DNA of 64,000 bases, taken from assembly GCA_963809205.1 (NCBI GenBank), contig CAWEIS010000004.1, forward strand, positions 496,001 through 560,000. Reading direction: 5' to 3'. Each line of letters starts with the position of its first letter. Positions within the stretch are counted from its first letter, which is position 1. The position numbers and the translations under genes are program-made. Source of the stretch: DATLLN01 sp963809205 (GTDB lineage Bacteria > Actinomycetota > Thermoleophilia > Gaiellales > JAICJC01). The notes beneath the pieces were generated by a model. The model did not search any database, was not told where the DNA came from, and saw nothing but the letters and a program-made list of their open reading frames with translations. Positions 53,012 through 62,425 of this stretch are shown in pieces.

Positions 53012-53015
<4 letters not shown>
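51876..53015 (-). CDS. ycaQ: YcaQ/AlkX-type DNA glycosylase-like winged-helix protein
   Basis: The protein is 379 residues from a GTG overlapping the cbs stop. It belongs to the HTH_42 (YcaQ/AlkX) family. The catalytic Q-phi-Q/D motif reads Q43-L-D45 in LSAVQLDSISAVDRAHRL, the D form of the family. YDLPERVIPDDVLG and LLSPFDNLLWDRPMADRL are also conserved. In E. coli YcaQ unhooks interstrand DNA crosslinks. It sits between cbs and metB with four-base overlaps on both sides, an unexpected place for DNA repair. Confidence 0.8.
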
Positions 53016-54406
<1,391 letters not shown>

Positions 54407-54491
54407 TGCCAGCCCATGGTACAGTCGCCCGGCCATGCCAGCCGCTCGCTAACCACCCGGTTCCCGCCAACGCGAGCGATGGAGTTTCCGC

Positions 54492-55736
54492 ATGCGCCTT
54501 CGTGACGACGCTGCCCGCGTCTACCTGGTGATGCAGTCGATCTACGGCTTCTGCTTCACCCTGATCGTCACCGTCAATCTGATCTATCAGGCCGCCACCG
54601 TCGGCCTGACCGCGTTCCAGCTGGTGCTGGTCGGCTCCGTGCTGGAGCTGGTCTGCGTGCTGTGCGAGGTGCCGACCGGCGCGCTGGCCGACCTGGTCGG
54701 CCGACGGCCGGCGATCGTCGCCGGCATCGCCCTGATCGGCGCCGGATTCACGTTGGAGGGCCTGGTGCCGGAGCTGGGTGCGATCCTGGTGGGCAACGTG
54801 CTGTTCGGCGTCGGTGCGACGCTGACCAGCGGCGCCGAGCAGGCATGGCTGACCGACGAGGTCGGGGAGACGGCCGCCGCCGGCCTGTTCCTGGCCGGCG
54901 CCCGGCTCGACAACGGCGCGACGCTGGCGGCGATCCCGGTCGCCGTGCTGATCGCGCAGCGCACGATCACGACGCCGATCGTGCTCGGCGGTCTCGGTCT
55001 GGTTGCGCTTGCGGTCCTGCTCGCGGCGGTGATGCCGGAGACCCGGCGGCCCGTCGGCGAAGGCAGGGGCCTTGCTGGGGGGATGCGGGCGCAGGTTGCG
55101 GAGTCGCTGGCCGTCGTCCGGACGACCGGCCTGGTGCGGCGGCTGACTATCGTAGCCGTCGTGGCGGGTGCGTTCAGCGAGGGCGTGGACCGGCTCTCGA
55201 CCGCCCACTTCCTGCGCGACGTCGGAACTCCGGCTGCCGGTGGGTTCGAGCCGGTCGTCTGGCTCGGCGGGCTGTTTGCAATCCAGGCGGCGATCTCGAT
55301 CGTCGTCCTCGGCCGGCTGTCGGGGCGGATCGAGCGGCGCGGGGCAGCCGGCGCACCGTCTGCGCTGGCCTGGGTGTACGTGGTGATGTCGGCGAGTGTC
55401 GCGCTGTTCGCCGTCAGTCGCCGGTTCGGCGTCGCGGCGGCCTGCTCGCTGACCGGCGGATCAGCGCGACAGCTGGAGGGGCCGCTGATCCTGATTGGGC
55501 TCAACCCGAACCTGCGGTCGGAGACGCGGGCGACCGTGATCTCGATGGTCTCGCAGGCGAATGCGGCCGGTCAGATCGCCGGTGGCCTGGCGATCGGCGT
55601 GGTGGCGTCGGTGGCGTCGATCGAGTGGGCCCTGCTGCTGGCCGCCCTGATCCTGCTCGCGGCGCCGGTCATCCTGCTGCGCGGTCGTCGCGCAGAACGG
55701 TGTCGGGCACCCGGGGACTGCCCGACACCGTCTTGA
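54492..55736 (+). CDS. MFS transporter
   Basis: The protein is 414 residues with about 12 transmembrane segments. It begins MRLRDDAARVYLVMQSIYGF and carries the MFS loop GALADLVGRRPAIVAG between helices 2 and 3, with a second-half helix pair ending in RGRRAERCRAPGDCPTPS. ATGGAG lies a few bases before the ATG. The last codons lie within a 12-bp-stem palindrome (55698-55730), so the C-terminus is partly repeat-encoded. Export or import cannot be assigned; the neighbour on the other side is cbs. Confidence 0.83.
   Translation: MRLRDDAARVYLVMQSIYGFCFTLIVTVNLIYQAATVGLTAFQLVLVGSVLELVCVLCEVPTGALADLVGRRPAIVAGIALIGAGFTLEGLVPELGAILVGNVLFGVGATLTSGAEQAWLTDEVGETAAAGLFLAGARLDNGATLAAIPVAVLIAQRTITTPIVLGGLGLVALAVLLAAVMPETRRPVGEGRGLAGGMRAQVAESLAVVRTTGLVRRLTIVAVVAGAFSEGVDRLSTAHFLRDVGTPAAGGFEPVVWLGGLFAIQAAISIVVLGRLSGRIERRGAAGAPSALAWVYVVMSASVALFAVSRRFGVAAACSLTGGSARQLEGPLILIGLNPNLRSETRATVISMVSQANAAGQIAGGLAIGVVASVASIEWALLLAALILLAAPVILLRGRRAERCRAPGDCPTPS
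55698..55730. repeat. 12-bp-stem palindrome at the end of the MFS gene
   Basis: CGGTGTCGGGCA (55698-55709) and TGCCCGACACCG (55719-55730) are perfect arms around CCCGGGGAC. The repeat lies inside the final codons of the MFS gene, just before the TGA at 55734. Terminator or REP-type element are both possible; no long T-run follows. Confidence 0.6.
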
Positions 55737-55746
55737 GGCAGGGATG

Positions 55747-55778
55747 CCGAGGCCTCGGGGCTCCAACCGAGGCCTCGG
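55747..55778. repeat. tandem 12-bp palindromes in the gap after the MFS gene
   Basis: CCGAGGCCTCGG occurs at 55747-55758 and again at 55767-55778, each a perfect 12-bp palindrome. A 10-bp direct repeat GTACGCGCAC follows at 55843 and 55859. The 186-bp convergent gap (55737-55922) is unusually repeat-rich; no gene is seen in it. Confidence 0.6.
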
Positions 55779-55891
55779 CCGGACCGTGATTGTGCGCAAA
55801 ACCCTGGATCTGACCCCAGAGAGCGCTCACGACCCGTTCCCTGTACGCGCACGTGCCCGTACGCGCACACTTGGATTGTGCCGCCAAGCAG

Positions 55892-55908
55892 GGGGACGTC
55901 GCGTCCCC
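55892..55908. terminator. 7-bp hairpin near the end of the DUF4395 gene
   Basis: GGGGACG (55892-55898) and CGTCCCC (55902-55908) form a hairpin with loop TCG, followed by TTAAGG on the plus strand. It lies 14 bases beyond the stop of the minus-strand DUF4395-thioredoxin gene and downstream of the convergent MFS gene, so it could terminate either. Confidence 0.4.
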
Positions 55909-55922
55909 TTAAGGGGGGAGAT

Positions 55923-56615
55923 TCAGGCGATTCTCGAGCGCACGCCGCCCGCGGCGTCGACTGCGATCGCCGTCGGGACGATGGCGACGCCGTACTTGCG
56001 CGCGAGATCCGGGCGGTGGCGGACGTCGACCGTGATCACCCTGCGGCCCTGGCCGCGGAGGTCGCACTCGAGGCGGTGGCACTCGGAGCAGAGCGGGTGC
56101 GTGAACTGGACGACGGCGCCGTCCGTGACTCCACCGACGTCGGCCGGGTCGATCCGCGTGATGCGGCGCGAGCCGATGCCGCGGAGGCGTGCACCAAAGC
56201 GGTAGATCTCGCAGCCGGTGCAGAGGCCGGTGACCGCGGCGAGCAGCGCCAGTCCGGCGACCAGCAGGCCGAGCACGGCGCCGACGAGCGGGAGGCCGGC
56301 CGTGTAGGCCAGCGTCGCGGCGCCCAGCACGACCGCGCCCATCAGGTTGGCGAAGCGGGGAGCCCTCGCGTCCTCCAGCGGCCCCTCGCCGATGCGCGGC
56401 TGCAGCAGCTCGAAGTACGCGACGCAGGCGAGGCACCAGCGGCGGCCCATGGTCAGGCCGAGCACCAGCTGGAGGCAGAGCAGCCCGAGCAGCGGCCACC
56501 AGCCGGTGGCGACAGCCAGCAGCGCCACGGCGCCGATCACGGCCTGGTTGACACGCGGCGCGTGGGCGTCGATGACGTCCAGGTCGCGGTAGGGATCGGC
56601 GGTGCGCTCGGCCAT
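55923..56615 (-). CDS. DUF4395 membrane protein with C-terminal thioredoxin-like domain
   Basis: The protein is 230 residues. The N-terminal half is a DUF4395 membrane domain with about four helices (DAHAPRVNQAVIGAVALLAV, then CTGCEIYRF between helices). The C-terminal half reads VQFTHPLCSECHRLECDL, a CxxC (Cys-Ser-Glu-Cys) in a thioredoxin-like context with VAIVPTAIAVDAAGGV as the cis-Pro loop. It resembles quinone- or thiol-linked membrane redox proteins. The start is 23 bp from the left inverted repeat of the RAYT element. Confidence 0.8.
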   Translation of the reverse strand: MAERTADPYRDLDVIDAHAPRVNQAVIGAVALLAVATGWWPLLGLLCLQLVLGLTMGRRWCLACVAYFELLQPRIGEGPLEDARAPRFANLMGAVVLGAATLAYTAGLPLVGAVLGLLVAGLALLAAVTGLCTGCEIYRFGARLRGIGSRRITRIDPADVGGVTDGAVVQFTHPLCSECHRLECDLRGQGRRVITVDVRHRPDLARKYGVAIVPTAIAVDAAGGVRSRIA

Positions 56616-56637
56616 AGTTTGGATCCAAAGTGTAGCG

Positions 56638-56670
56638 CTGTAACAACGGGGTCAGACCCCTTTGTTTCAC
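56638..56670. repeat. left inverted palindrome of the RAYT element
   Basis: A 33-base REP-type palindrome with central A at 56654 and core GGGGTCAGACCCC. It is the inverse of the right end at 57394-57426 with two mismatches. It lies 23 bp upstream of the DUF4395 start codon, so it may affect that gene's promoter. Confidence 0.8.
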
Positions 56671-56725
56671 GGTTGCCACCGCTCACGCGGTGACTCGTGA
56701 CGCACACCGCCCGTAGCCTCGAGCC

Positions 56726-57412
56726 ATGCCACGTTCGCTTCGTGTCCTGATCCCGGGAATGCTCTACCACGTCTACCTGCGCGGGAACGATCGCCGGCCA
56801 GTCGTGCTCACGGGAACAGATCGCGCCGTGTTCCTCGCGACGGTGGGCGCGGCCGTGCGGCGCTCCGGGTGGCGGTGCGTTGGCTACTGCGCGATGGACA
56901 ACCACTACCACCTCCTGCTGATCACTCCCGAGCCAAACCTCCCGGTCGGCATGCAGTGGTTGAACGGCACATACGCGCGACGGTTCAACACGGCTCACGA
57001 GCGGGACGGACATCTGTGGCAGGGCCGATACGGCGCGAAGCCGGTGATCGAGGACGAGCATCTGATGCGGCTGATCGCCTACCTGCCCATGAACCCCGTG
57101 AAGGCGGGGGAGTGCGACCACCCGCGCGACTACGAGTGGTCGAGCTTCCGGGCGATTGCCGGCCTGGAGCCGACACCGTCGTTTCTCGATGTCGACTGGA
57201 CGCTCGACCTGTTCGCCGACGATCGCGACGAGGCCCGCAGGTTGTACGAGCAGCACGTCCTTGAGTGGCCGCTCGACCTCGCGCAACTGGTCACGGTCCT
57301 CGATCCCACGCAGATCCGGCGGGCGCGGCAGTCAGGCTTCACGCTTCGGGAGATCGCGGCACACCTGGGCGTGAGCGCGCCAACGGTCATGCGGTGTAAC
57401 AAAGGGGTCTGA
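56726..57412 (+). CDS. REP-associated tyrosine transposase (RAYT, Y1_Tnp-like)
   Basis: The protein is 228 residues. The N-terminal PGMLYHVYLRGNDRRPVV and HUH-type motif YCAMDNHYHLLLI (His-Tyr-His) are typical of TnpA_REP, with the putative nucleophile Tyr in IAYLPMNPVKAG and YEWSSFRAI conserved. A C-terminal helix-turn-helix (TLREIAAHLGVSAPTVMR) is an added feature. The last residues CNKGV and the TGA are encoded by the right-end palindrome. RAYTs move or maintain REP sequences; other REP copies sit at 18981 and 44234. Confidence 0.92.
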   Translation: MPRSLRVLIPGMLYHVYLRGNDRRPVVLTGTDRAVFLATVGAAVRRSGWRCVGYCAMDNHYHLLLITPEPNLPVGMQWLNGTYARRFNTAHERDGHLWQGRYGAKPVIEDEHLMRLIAYLPMNPVKAGECDHPRDYEWSSFRAIAGLEPTPSFLDVDWTLDLFADDRDEARRLYEQHVLEWPLDLAQLVTVLDPTQIRRARQSGFTLREIAAHLGVSAPTVMRCNKGV

Positions 57413-57426
57413 CCCCGTTGTTACAC
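57394..57426. repeat. right inverted palindrome, shared by two stop codons
   Basis: GTGTAACAAAGGGGTCTGAC continues into CCCGTTGTTACAC, a 33-base palindrome with one mismatch around T57410. It contains the RAYT stop (TGA 57410-57412) on the plus strand and the TAA stop (57421-57423) of the ABC transporter on the minus strand. Confidence 0.85.
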
Positions 57427-59181
57427 GACCAGCGCGTCGCGCTCGACGAGCTGCGCGTAGCGGCCGGCGTGCTCCACCAGCTCGGAGTGGGTGCCGCGCT
57501 CCACGACCACGCCGCGGTCGAGCACCAGGATCAGATCGGCATCGCGGATGGTCGAGAGTCGGTGCGCGATGGTAATCGTCGTCCGCCCCTGGGAGAGGCC
57601 GTCGAGAGCCTCCTGCACCGCCCGCTCCGTCTCGACGTCCAGCGCACTCGTCGCCTCGTCCAGCACCATCACCGGCGGGTCGCGCAGGATCGCGCGAGCG
57701 ATCGCAATGCGCTGCTTCTCGCCGCCGGAGAAGCGGTAGCCGCGCTCGCCGACGACCGTGTCGTAGCCCTCGGGGAGCGACGCCAGGTGGTCGTGGATGC
57801 GCGCCGCGCGGGCCGCCTGCTCGACCTCGTCATCGGTCGCGCCGGGCCGGGCGAAGCGCAGGTTCTCGCGCACGGTGCCGTGGAACAGGTACGTCTCCTG
57901 CGACACCACGCCCACTGCGCCGCGCAGGGCGGAGAAGGCGAAGTCGCGCACGTCGACGCCGTCGATCAGCACCGCGCCCTCGTCGACGTCGTACAGCCGC
58001 GCGACCAGGTACCCGAGAGTCGTCTTGCCGCTGCCGGTCTCGCCGACCACGGCCACCTTCATCCCCGGATCCGCGACGAAGCTGACGTCGCTCAGCGTCC
58101 GCCCGCCGTCCGGCTCGTACGAGAATCCGACGTGGCGGAACTCGACCTCGCCACGCATCTCCCGCGGATCGAGGACGACGGGATCCTCCCGCTCCTCGAT
58201 CTCGACCGGCAGGTCGAGGTACTCGAACACGCGGTCGAACAGCGCCATCGACGTCTGCACGTCCGCCTGCACGCCCAGCAGCGATCCGATCGGGAACAGC
58301 AGCCTCGTTTGCAGTGTGGTAAACGCGACCAGGGTGCCCAGGGAGACTGCCGGGCTGCCTGACGCCATCGCCCAGCCGGCGATCCCGTACATCAGCGCCG
58401 GCATCACCGCGAACGTCGTCTGCACCGTCGCCATCATCCAGCGGCCGGCCATCCGCTGCTTGAGCTCGAGGTCGGCGAGCCGCTGCGACTCGTCCGTGAA
58501 CCGTGTCGTCAGCTCGTCGGACTGGCCCATCGTCTTGCCGAGCAGCACGCCTGACACGGACAGCGACTCCTCGACCAGCGTCGAGATGTCGGCCAGCGAC
58601 CCCTGCTTGGTGTTCGCGATCTCGCGCCGCACACGGCCGACCCGCCGGGTCATCCACACGAACAGCGGCAACACGGCGAACGAGGCGAGCGTCAGCCGCC
58701 AGTCGAGGATCGCCATGGCGATCGTCGTCGCGATCACCGTGGTCACGTTCGAGGCGATCGACGTCGCCGTCGTCGTCACCACCGTCTGCACGCCGCCGAT
58801 GTCGTTGGCGATCCGCGACTGCACCTCGCCGGTGCGCGTGCGCGTGAAGAACGCCAGCGACAGCCGCTGCAGGTGCGCGTAGACGGCCGCCCGCAGGTCG
58901 TGCATCACCTTCTGGCCGATCCGGTTGGACTGCCACGTCTGGGCGACGCCGATCGCGCCGGTGACGATGGGGATGATCACCATCCCGCTGACCAGCACCA
59001 GCAGCCGCGTCGTGTCCAGCTGGTCGCCCTTCGACAGGACGTTGTCGAGCAGGTCGCGTAGCAGGAACGCCGGGATCATCGCGAGCCCGGCGGCGACCAC
59101 GATCATGCCGAGCAGCGAGCTCAGCGCCCAGTTGTACGGAGTGAAGAGCCGGACGATCCGGCGCGTGTTCGGGTCGCTCAT
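57421..59181 (-). CDS. multidrug ABC transporter, permease-ATPase half transporter
   Basis: The protein is 586 residues from the ATG overlapping the marR stop (ATGA). Six membrane helices (about 15-310) precede the nucleotide-binding domain with Walker A GETGSGKTTLGYL, signature YRFSGGEKQRIAIARA, Walker B VMVLDEATSALD and the switch IAHRLSTIRDADL. It would act as a homodimer exporting drugs or lipids. The MarR-type gene upstream probably represses it. Its TAA and final Val codon lie inside the RAYT end, so the C-terminus may have been reset by insertion. Confidence 0.92.
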   Translation of the reverse strand: MSDPNTRRIVRLFTPYNWALSSLLGMIVVAAGLAMIPAFLLRDLLDNVLSKGDQLDTTRLLVLVSGMVIIPIVTGAIGVAQTWQSNRIGQKVMHDLRAAVYAHLQRLSLAFFTRTRTGEVQSRIANDIGGVQTVVTTTATSIASNVTTVIATTIAMAILDWRLTLASFAVLPLFVWMTRRVGRVRREIANTKQGSLADISTLVEESLSVSGVLLGKTMGQSDELTTRFTDESQRLADLELKQRMAGRWMMATVQTTFAVMPALMYGIAGWAMASGSPAVSLGTLVAFTTLQTRLLFPIGSLLGVQADVQTSMALFDRVFEYLDLPVEIEEREDPVVLDPREMRGEVEFRHVGFSYEPDGGRTLSDVSFVADPGMKVAVVGETGSGKTTLGYLVARLYDVDEGAVLIDGVDVRDFAFSALRGAVGVVSQETYLFHGTVRENLRFARPGATDDEVEQAARAARIHDHLASLPEGYDTVVGERGYRFSGGEKQRIAIARAILRDPPVMVLDEATSALDVETERAVQEALDGLSQGRTTITIAHRLSTIRDADLILVLDRGVVVERGTHSELVEHAGRYAQLVERDALVV

Positions 59182-59590
59182 CCGTCCATCGCCCGGCTGA
59201 GGATGTCGTGCAGCGTCCGCTGGTCGGACTCGGAGAGCCGTGCGATCGGCTCCGGGGAGCTGCCAGCCGCTCCAGCATGCGGACGCGGAGCCGGGCGCCG
59301 TCCTCAGTGACGACCAGCACGCGCATCCGCCGGTCTGCCGGCGAGGACTGCCGCTGCACGAGGCCGCGCTCCTCGAGCCGGTCAACGATGCCCGTCACAT
59401 TCGACGGGTCGCAGCAGAGTTTGCCGGCCAGGGCGCGCATCGGCAACGGCTGATCGGGCTCGAGCAGCCGCAGCACGTGGGCTTGCATGGGGGAGAGCTC
59501 GAACTCGGCCGCGACGCTCGGGACGCGCCCGCGCTGGGACACGAACAGCCGCAGCAGCATGCCCCACGCCTCGCTTCCCGAAGTACTCAT
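59178..59590 (-). CDS. MarR-family transcriptional regulator, one apparent frameshift
   Basis: The ATG at 59590 gives MSTSGSEAWGMLLRLFVSQR, with a winged helix LCCDPSNVTGIVDRLEERGL and wing VQRQSSPADRRMRVL. Near 59258 the frame must shift by one base (in CTCCCCGG) to give PEPIARLSESDQRTLHDIL and end with the TGA that overlaps the ABC gene start (ATGA); as read, the C-terminal tail is unrelated. Restored length is about 137 residues. A palindrome at 59616-59636 is a likely operator, so it probably represses itself and the exporter and is released by a ligand. Confidence 0.78.
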
Positions 59591-59615
59591 GCGGTCATAA
59601 TAGTCCATAGCCTCG

Positions 59616-59636
59616 ATATTTGACAACCTCAAGTAT
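59616..59636. promoter_or_regulatory. MarR-type operator palindrome in the marR-lon intergenic region
   Basis: ATATTTGA-CAACC-TCAAGTAT at 59616-59636 has arms matching at 7 of 8 positions and spacing typical for MarR dimers (TTGA-N5-TCAA). It sits 26 bases before the marR start and 20 before the lon ATG, so one site could control both directions. Confidence 0.6.
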
Positions 59637-59655
59637 TTCTGCCACTCTTCCCGTC

Positions 59656-61938
59656 ATGTCTACGTATCTGCTCATTCCGCTGGAAGACACAGTCGTCTTC
59701 CCAAATATGAACATCACCCTGCCGATCGATGTCGGCGACGACGAGCGCGTGCTGCTGGTGCCCACCAAGGACGGTGAGTACGCGAAGGTCGGCGTTCTGG
59801 CCGACGTCGTCGAGGTCACCCGGCTGCCCCGCGGCATCACCGCCGTCTCGCTGGTCGCCCAGGGCCGCGCCGTGCTCGGCGCCGCCCAGACCGACACCGA
59901 CGGCCGCCTCCGCGTCTCCGTCGAGGAGCACGAGGAGGTCGCCCCCGCGCCGGTCAAGACGCGCGAGCTGGAGCAGGAGTACCGCGCCGTGATGGAGGAG
60001 AAGCTCGAGCTGCGCGGCGACGACGGCCGCGTCTCGGCGTTCCTTCGGTCGATCACCGACCCCGGCGCCCTGGCCGACAGCTCCGGCTATTCCCCCGACC
60101 TGTCCTTCGAGCAGAAGGTGCAGCTGCTGGAGGAGCTGGACGTGACCGAGCGCCTGCGCCTGGCCCTGGCCGCCCAGCGCGACGCGCTGGCCGAGACCCA
60201 GATCCGCCGCCGCATCCGCGACGACGTCGAGTCCGGCGCCCAGAAGCAGCAGCGCGAGTACCTGCTGCGCAAGCAGATGGAGTCGATCCGCAAGGAGCTC
60301 GGCGACGACGACGCGTCGGTCGTCGAGGAGTACCGCGCGAAGATCGAGGAAGCCGGCATGCCCGAGACCGTCAAGGAGCAGGCCGAGCGCGAGCTCGGGC
60401 GGCTCGAGCGGCTGGGCGACGGCAACGCCGAGTCCTCCGTGATCCGCTCGTACCTGGACTGGCTGATCGCCGTGCCGTGGTCTGCGCGGAGCGAGGAGCG
60501 GCTCGACCCGGCGCACGCCCGCGAGGTGCTGGACGCCGATCACGCGGGCCTCGAGGACGTCAAGGACCGGATCACCGAGTACCTGGCCGTGCGCAAGCTG
60601 CGCAAGGACCGGGGGGTCGCCGAGGACAAGCGCTCCGGCGCGATCCTCACCCTGATCGGCCCTCCCGGCACCGGGAAGACCTCGATCGGCGAGTCGATCG
60701 CCCGCGCCACCGACCGCGAGTTCGTTCGGATGTCGCTGGGCGGCGTCCGCGATGAGGCGGAGATCCGCGGCCACCGCCGCACCTACATCGGCGCGATGCC
60801 GGGCCGCCTGGTGCGCGCACTGCGCGACGCCGGCACGATGAACCCGGTGATCATGCTGGACGAGGTCGACAAGGTCGGCGCCGACTGGCGCGGCGACCCG
60901 TCGTCGGCGCTGCTGGAGGTGCTTGACCCCGCGCAGAACCACTCGTTCCGCGATCACTACCTGGACGTCGAGCTCGACCTGTCCGAGGTGCTGTTCATCG
61001 CCACGGCCAATGTCGCCGACTCGATCCCCGGCCCGCTGCTCGACCGGATGGAGGTCATCCGCTTCGACGGCTACACGGTGGACGAGAAGGTCGCGATCGC
61101 CCGTGGCTACCTGTGGCCCCGCCAGGTCGAGCGAAACGGCCTGCTGGAGGACGAGGTGACGATCTCCGACGACGTGCTGAAGACGATCGTCAGCGAGTAC
61201 ACCCGCGAGGCGGGCGTGCGGCAGCTCGAGCGCGAGCTGGGCACGGCGCTGCGCAAGACGGCGACCCGGATCGCGTCCGGCACCGCCGAGGCGCCGGTCG
61301 AGGTCGACATGGAGGCGGTCCGCGACGCACTGGGCAAGCAGCGCTTCTACCAGGAGGCGGCGATCCGCACGGCGGTGCCAGGAGTGGCAACCGGCCTGGC
61401 GGTCACGGGCACCGGTGGCGACGTGTTGTTCGTCGAGGCGACGTCCGTCCCGGGCGGCAGCTCCCTCGAGCTGACCGGCCAGCTGGGCGACGTGATGAAG
61501 GAGTCCGCGAAGATCGCGCTCTCCTACGTCCAGGGCCACACGGCCGACCTGGGCATCGACCCGGCCGCGTTCGAGAACCGGGGATTCCACATCCACGTTC
61601 CCGCGGGCGCGATCCCCAAGGACGGGCCGAGCGCCGGCGTGACCATGGTCACGGCGCTGGCGTCGCTGCTCACGGGCCGTAACGTCAAGCACACCGTCGG
61701 CATGACCGGCGAGGTGACGCTGCAGGGACGGGTGCTGCCGATCGGCGGCCTCAAGCAGAAGGTGCTGGCCGCACACGCGGCGGGCCTGACGGATGTCATC
61801 ATGCCCGAGCGCAACCGCGCCGACCTGGAGGACGTGCCGGAGGACGTGCGGGAGGCGATGACCTTCCACCCGGTGATGACGATCGACGAGGTGCTGGGGT
61901 TCGCCCTCGACCCGTCGCCGACGAAGACGGAGGTATGA
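59656..61938 (+). CDS. lon: ATP-dependent protease Lon
   Basis: The protein is 760 residues from the ATG at 59656 (an upstream TTG at 59620 is less likely). The N-terminal substrate domain (YLLIPLEDTVVFPNMNI) precedes the AAA+ module with Walker A GPPGTGKT at about 335-342, Walker B VIMLDEVDKV and the sensor region ATANVADSIPGPLLDRM. The protease domain has the catalytic dyad Ser659 (DGPSAGV) and Lys702 (GGLKQKVLAAH). It degrades misfolded and regulatory proteins in the cytoplasm. A palindrome 20 bases upstream, next to marR, may tie lon expression to the regulator. Confidence 0.97.
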   Translation: MSTYLLIPLEDTVVFPNMNITLPIDVGDDERVLLVPTKDGEYAKVGVLADVVEVTRLPRGITAVSLVAQGRAVLGAAQTDTDGRLRVSVEEHEEVAPAPVKTRELEQEYRAVMEEKLELRGDDGRVSAFLRSITDPGALADSSGYSPDLSFEQKVQLLEELDVTERLRLALAAQRDALAETQIRRRIRDDVESGAQKQQREYLLRKQMESIRKELGDDDASVVEEYRAKIEEAGMPETVKEQAERELGRLERLGDGNAESSVIRSYLDWLIAVPWSARSEERLDPAHAREVLDADHAGLEDVKDRITEYLAVRKLRKDRGVAEDKRSGAILTLIGPPGTGKTSIGESIARATDREFVRMSLGGVRDEAEIRGHRRTYIGAMPGRLVRALRDAGTMNPVIMLDEVDKVGADWRGDPSSALLEVLDPAQNHSFRDHYLDVELDLSEVLFIATANVADSIPGPLLDRMEVIRFDGYTVDEKVAIARGYLWPRQVERNGLLEDEVTISDDVLKTIVSEYTREAGVRQLERELGTALRKTATRIASGTAEAPVEVDMEAVRDALGKQRFYQEAAIRTAVPGVATGLAVTGTGGDVLFVEATSVPGGSSLELTGQLGDVMKESAKIALSYVQGHTADLGIDPAAFENRGFHIHVPAGAIPKDGPSAGVTMVTALASLLTGRNVKHTVGMTGEVTLQGRVLPIGGLKQKVLAAHAAGLTDVIMPERNRADLEDVPEDVREAMTFHPVMTIDEVLGFALDPSPTKTEV

Positions 61939-61939
61939 C

Positions 61940-62377
61940 ATGGCGGTGTCCCGCGCACGTGCGAGCTGGAGCGGTGACCTGGTCGGCGGCAGCGGGTCGG
62001 TGAGCGCCGAGAGTGGCGTCGTCGCCGACGCCAGCCTGACCTGGCACGCCCGTACCGAGCGGCCGGCCGGCTCCACCTCGCCGGAGGAGCTGCTGGCCGC
62101 GGCCCACGCCGGCTGCTACGCCATGGCGCTCTCGGGCACGCTGGCCGGGGCGGGACACCCTCCCGCCCGGCTGGAGGTAGCGGCGACCGTGCACTTCACG
62201 CCGCAGGACGGCGGCGGGTTCGCGATCGACCGCTCCGAGCTGCAGGTGGAGGGCGAGGTGCCTGGCGTCGACCAGGCGCGGTTCGAGGAGCTGGCGCTGC
62301 TGGGCGACCAGGGCTGCCCGGTGTCGAACCTGTTCCGCGGGAACGCGGAGATCACGGTGGCGGCGACGCTCGTCTGA
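61940..62377 (+). CDS. OsmC-family peroxiredoxin
   Basis: The protein is 145 residues from the ATG at 61940, two bases after the lon stop. The two redox Cys lie in AAHAGCYAMAL (Cys59) and LGDQGCPVSNLF (Cys126), the OsmC/Ohr pair, with an ELLAAAHAG alpha segment. It would reduce organic hydroperoxides using a thiol system. Cotranscription with lon suggests a stress operon. OsmC and Ohr subclasses are not separated here. Confidence 0.9.
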   Translation: MAVSRARASWSGDLVGGSGSVSAESGVVADASLTWHARTERPAGSTSPEELLAAAHAGCYAMALSGTLAGAGHPPARLEVAATVHFTPQDGGGFAIDRSELQVEGEVPGVDQARFEELALLGDQGCPVSNLFRGNAEITVAATLV

Positions 62378-62425
62378 TCCGGCAGGGGTTGTGAACCCCG
62401 CCAGGTTCCGCTACGTATTCGGTTC

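Larger units (their letters stand above)
56638..57426. mobile_element. RAYT-carrying element bounded by 33-bp inverted palindromes
   Basis: The left end (56638-56670) and right end (57394-57426) are inverted copies that agree at 31 of 33 positions, each itself a near-perfect palindrome with core GGGGTC-T/A-GACCCC. Between them lies one REP-associated tyrosine transposase gene. The right end lies across the stop codons of both the transposase and the ABC transporter gene, so the element is intact and abuts host coding sequence. No target-site duplication was obvious. Confidence 0.85.

Noticed and set aside
55797..55820. A fifth REP copy (GGATCTGACCCC)
   Set aside because: Only part of the core is kept and the AACAA arm is absent, so it is mentioned as a possible relic but not annotated.
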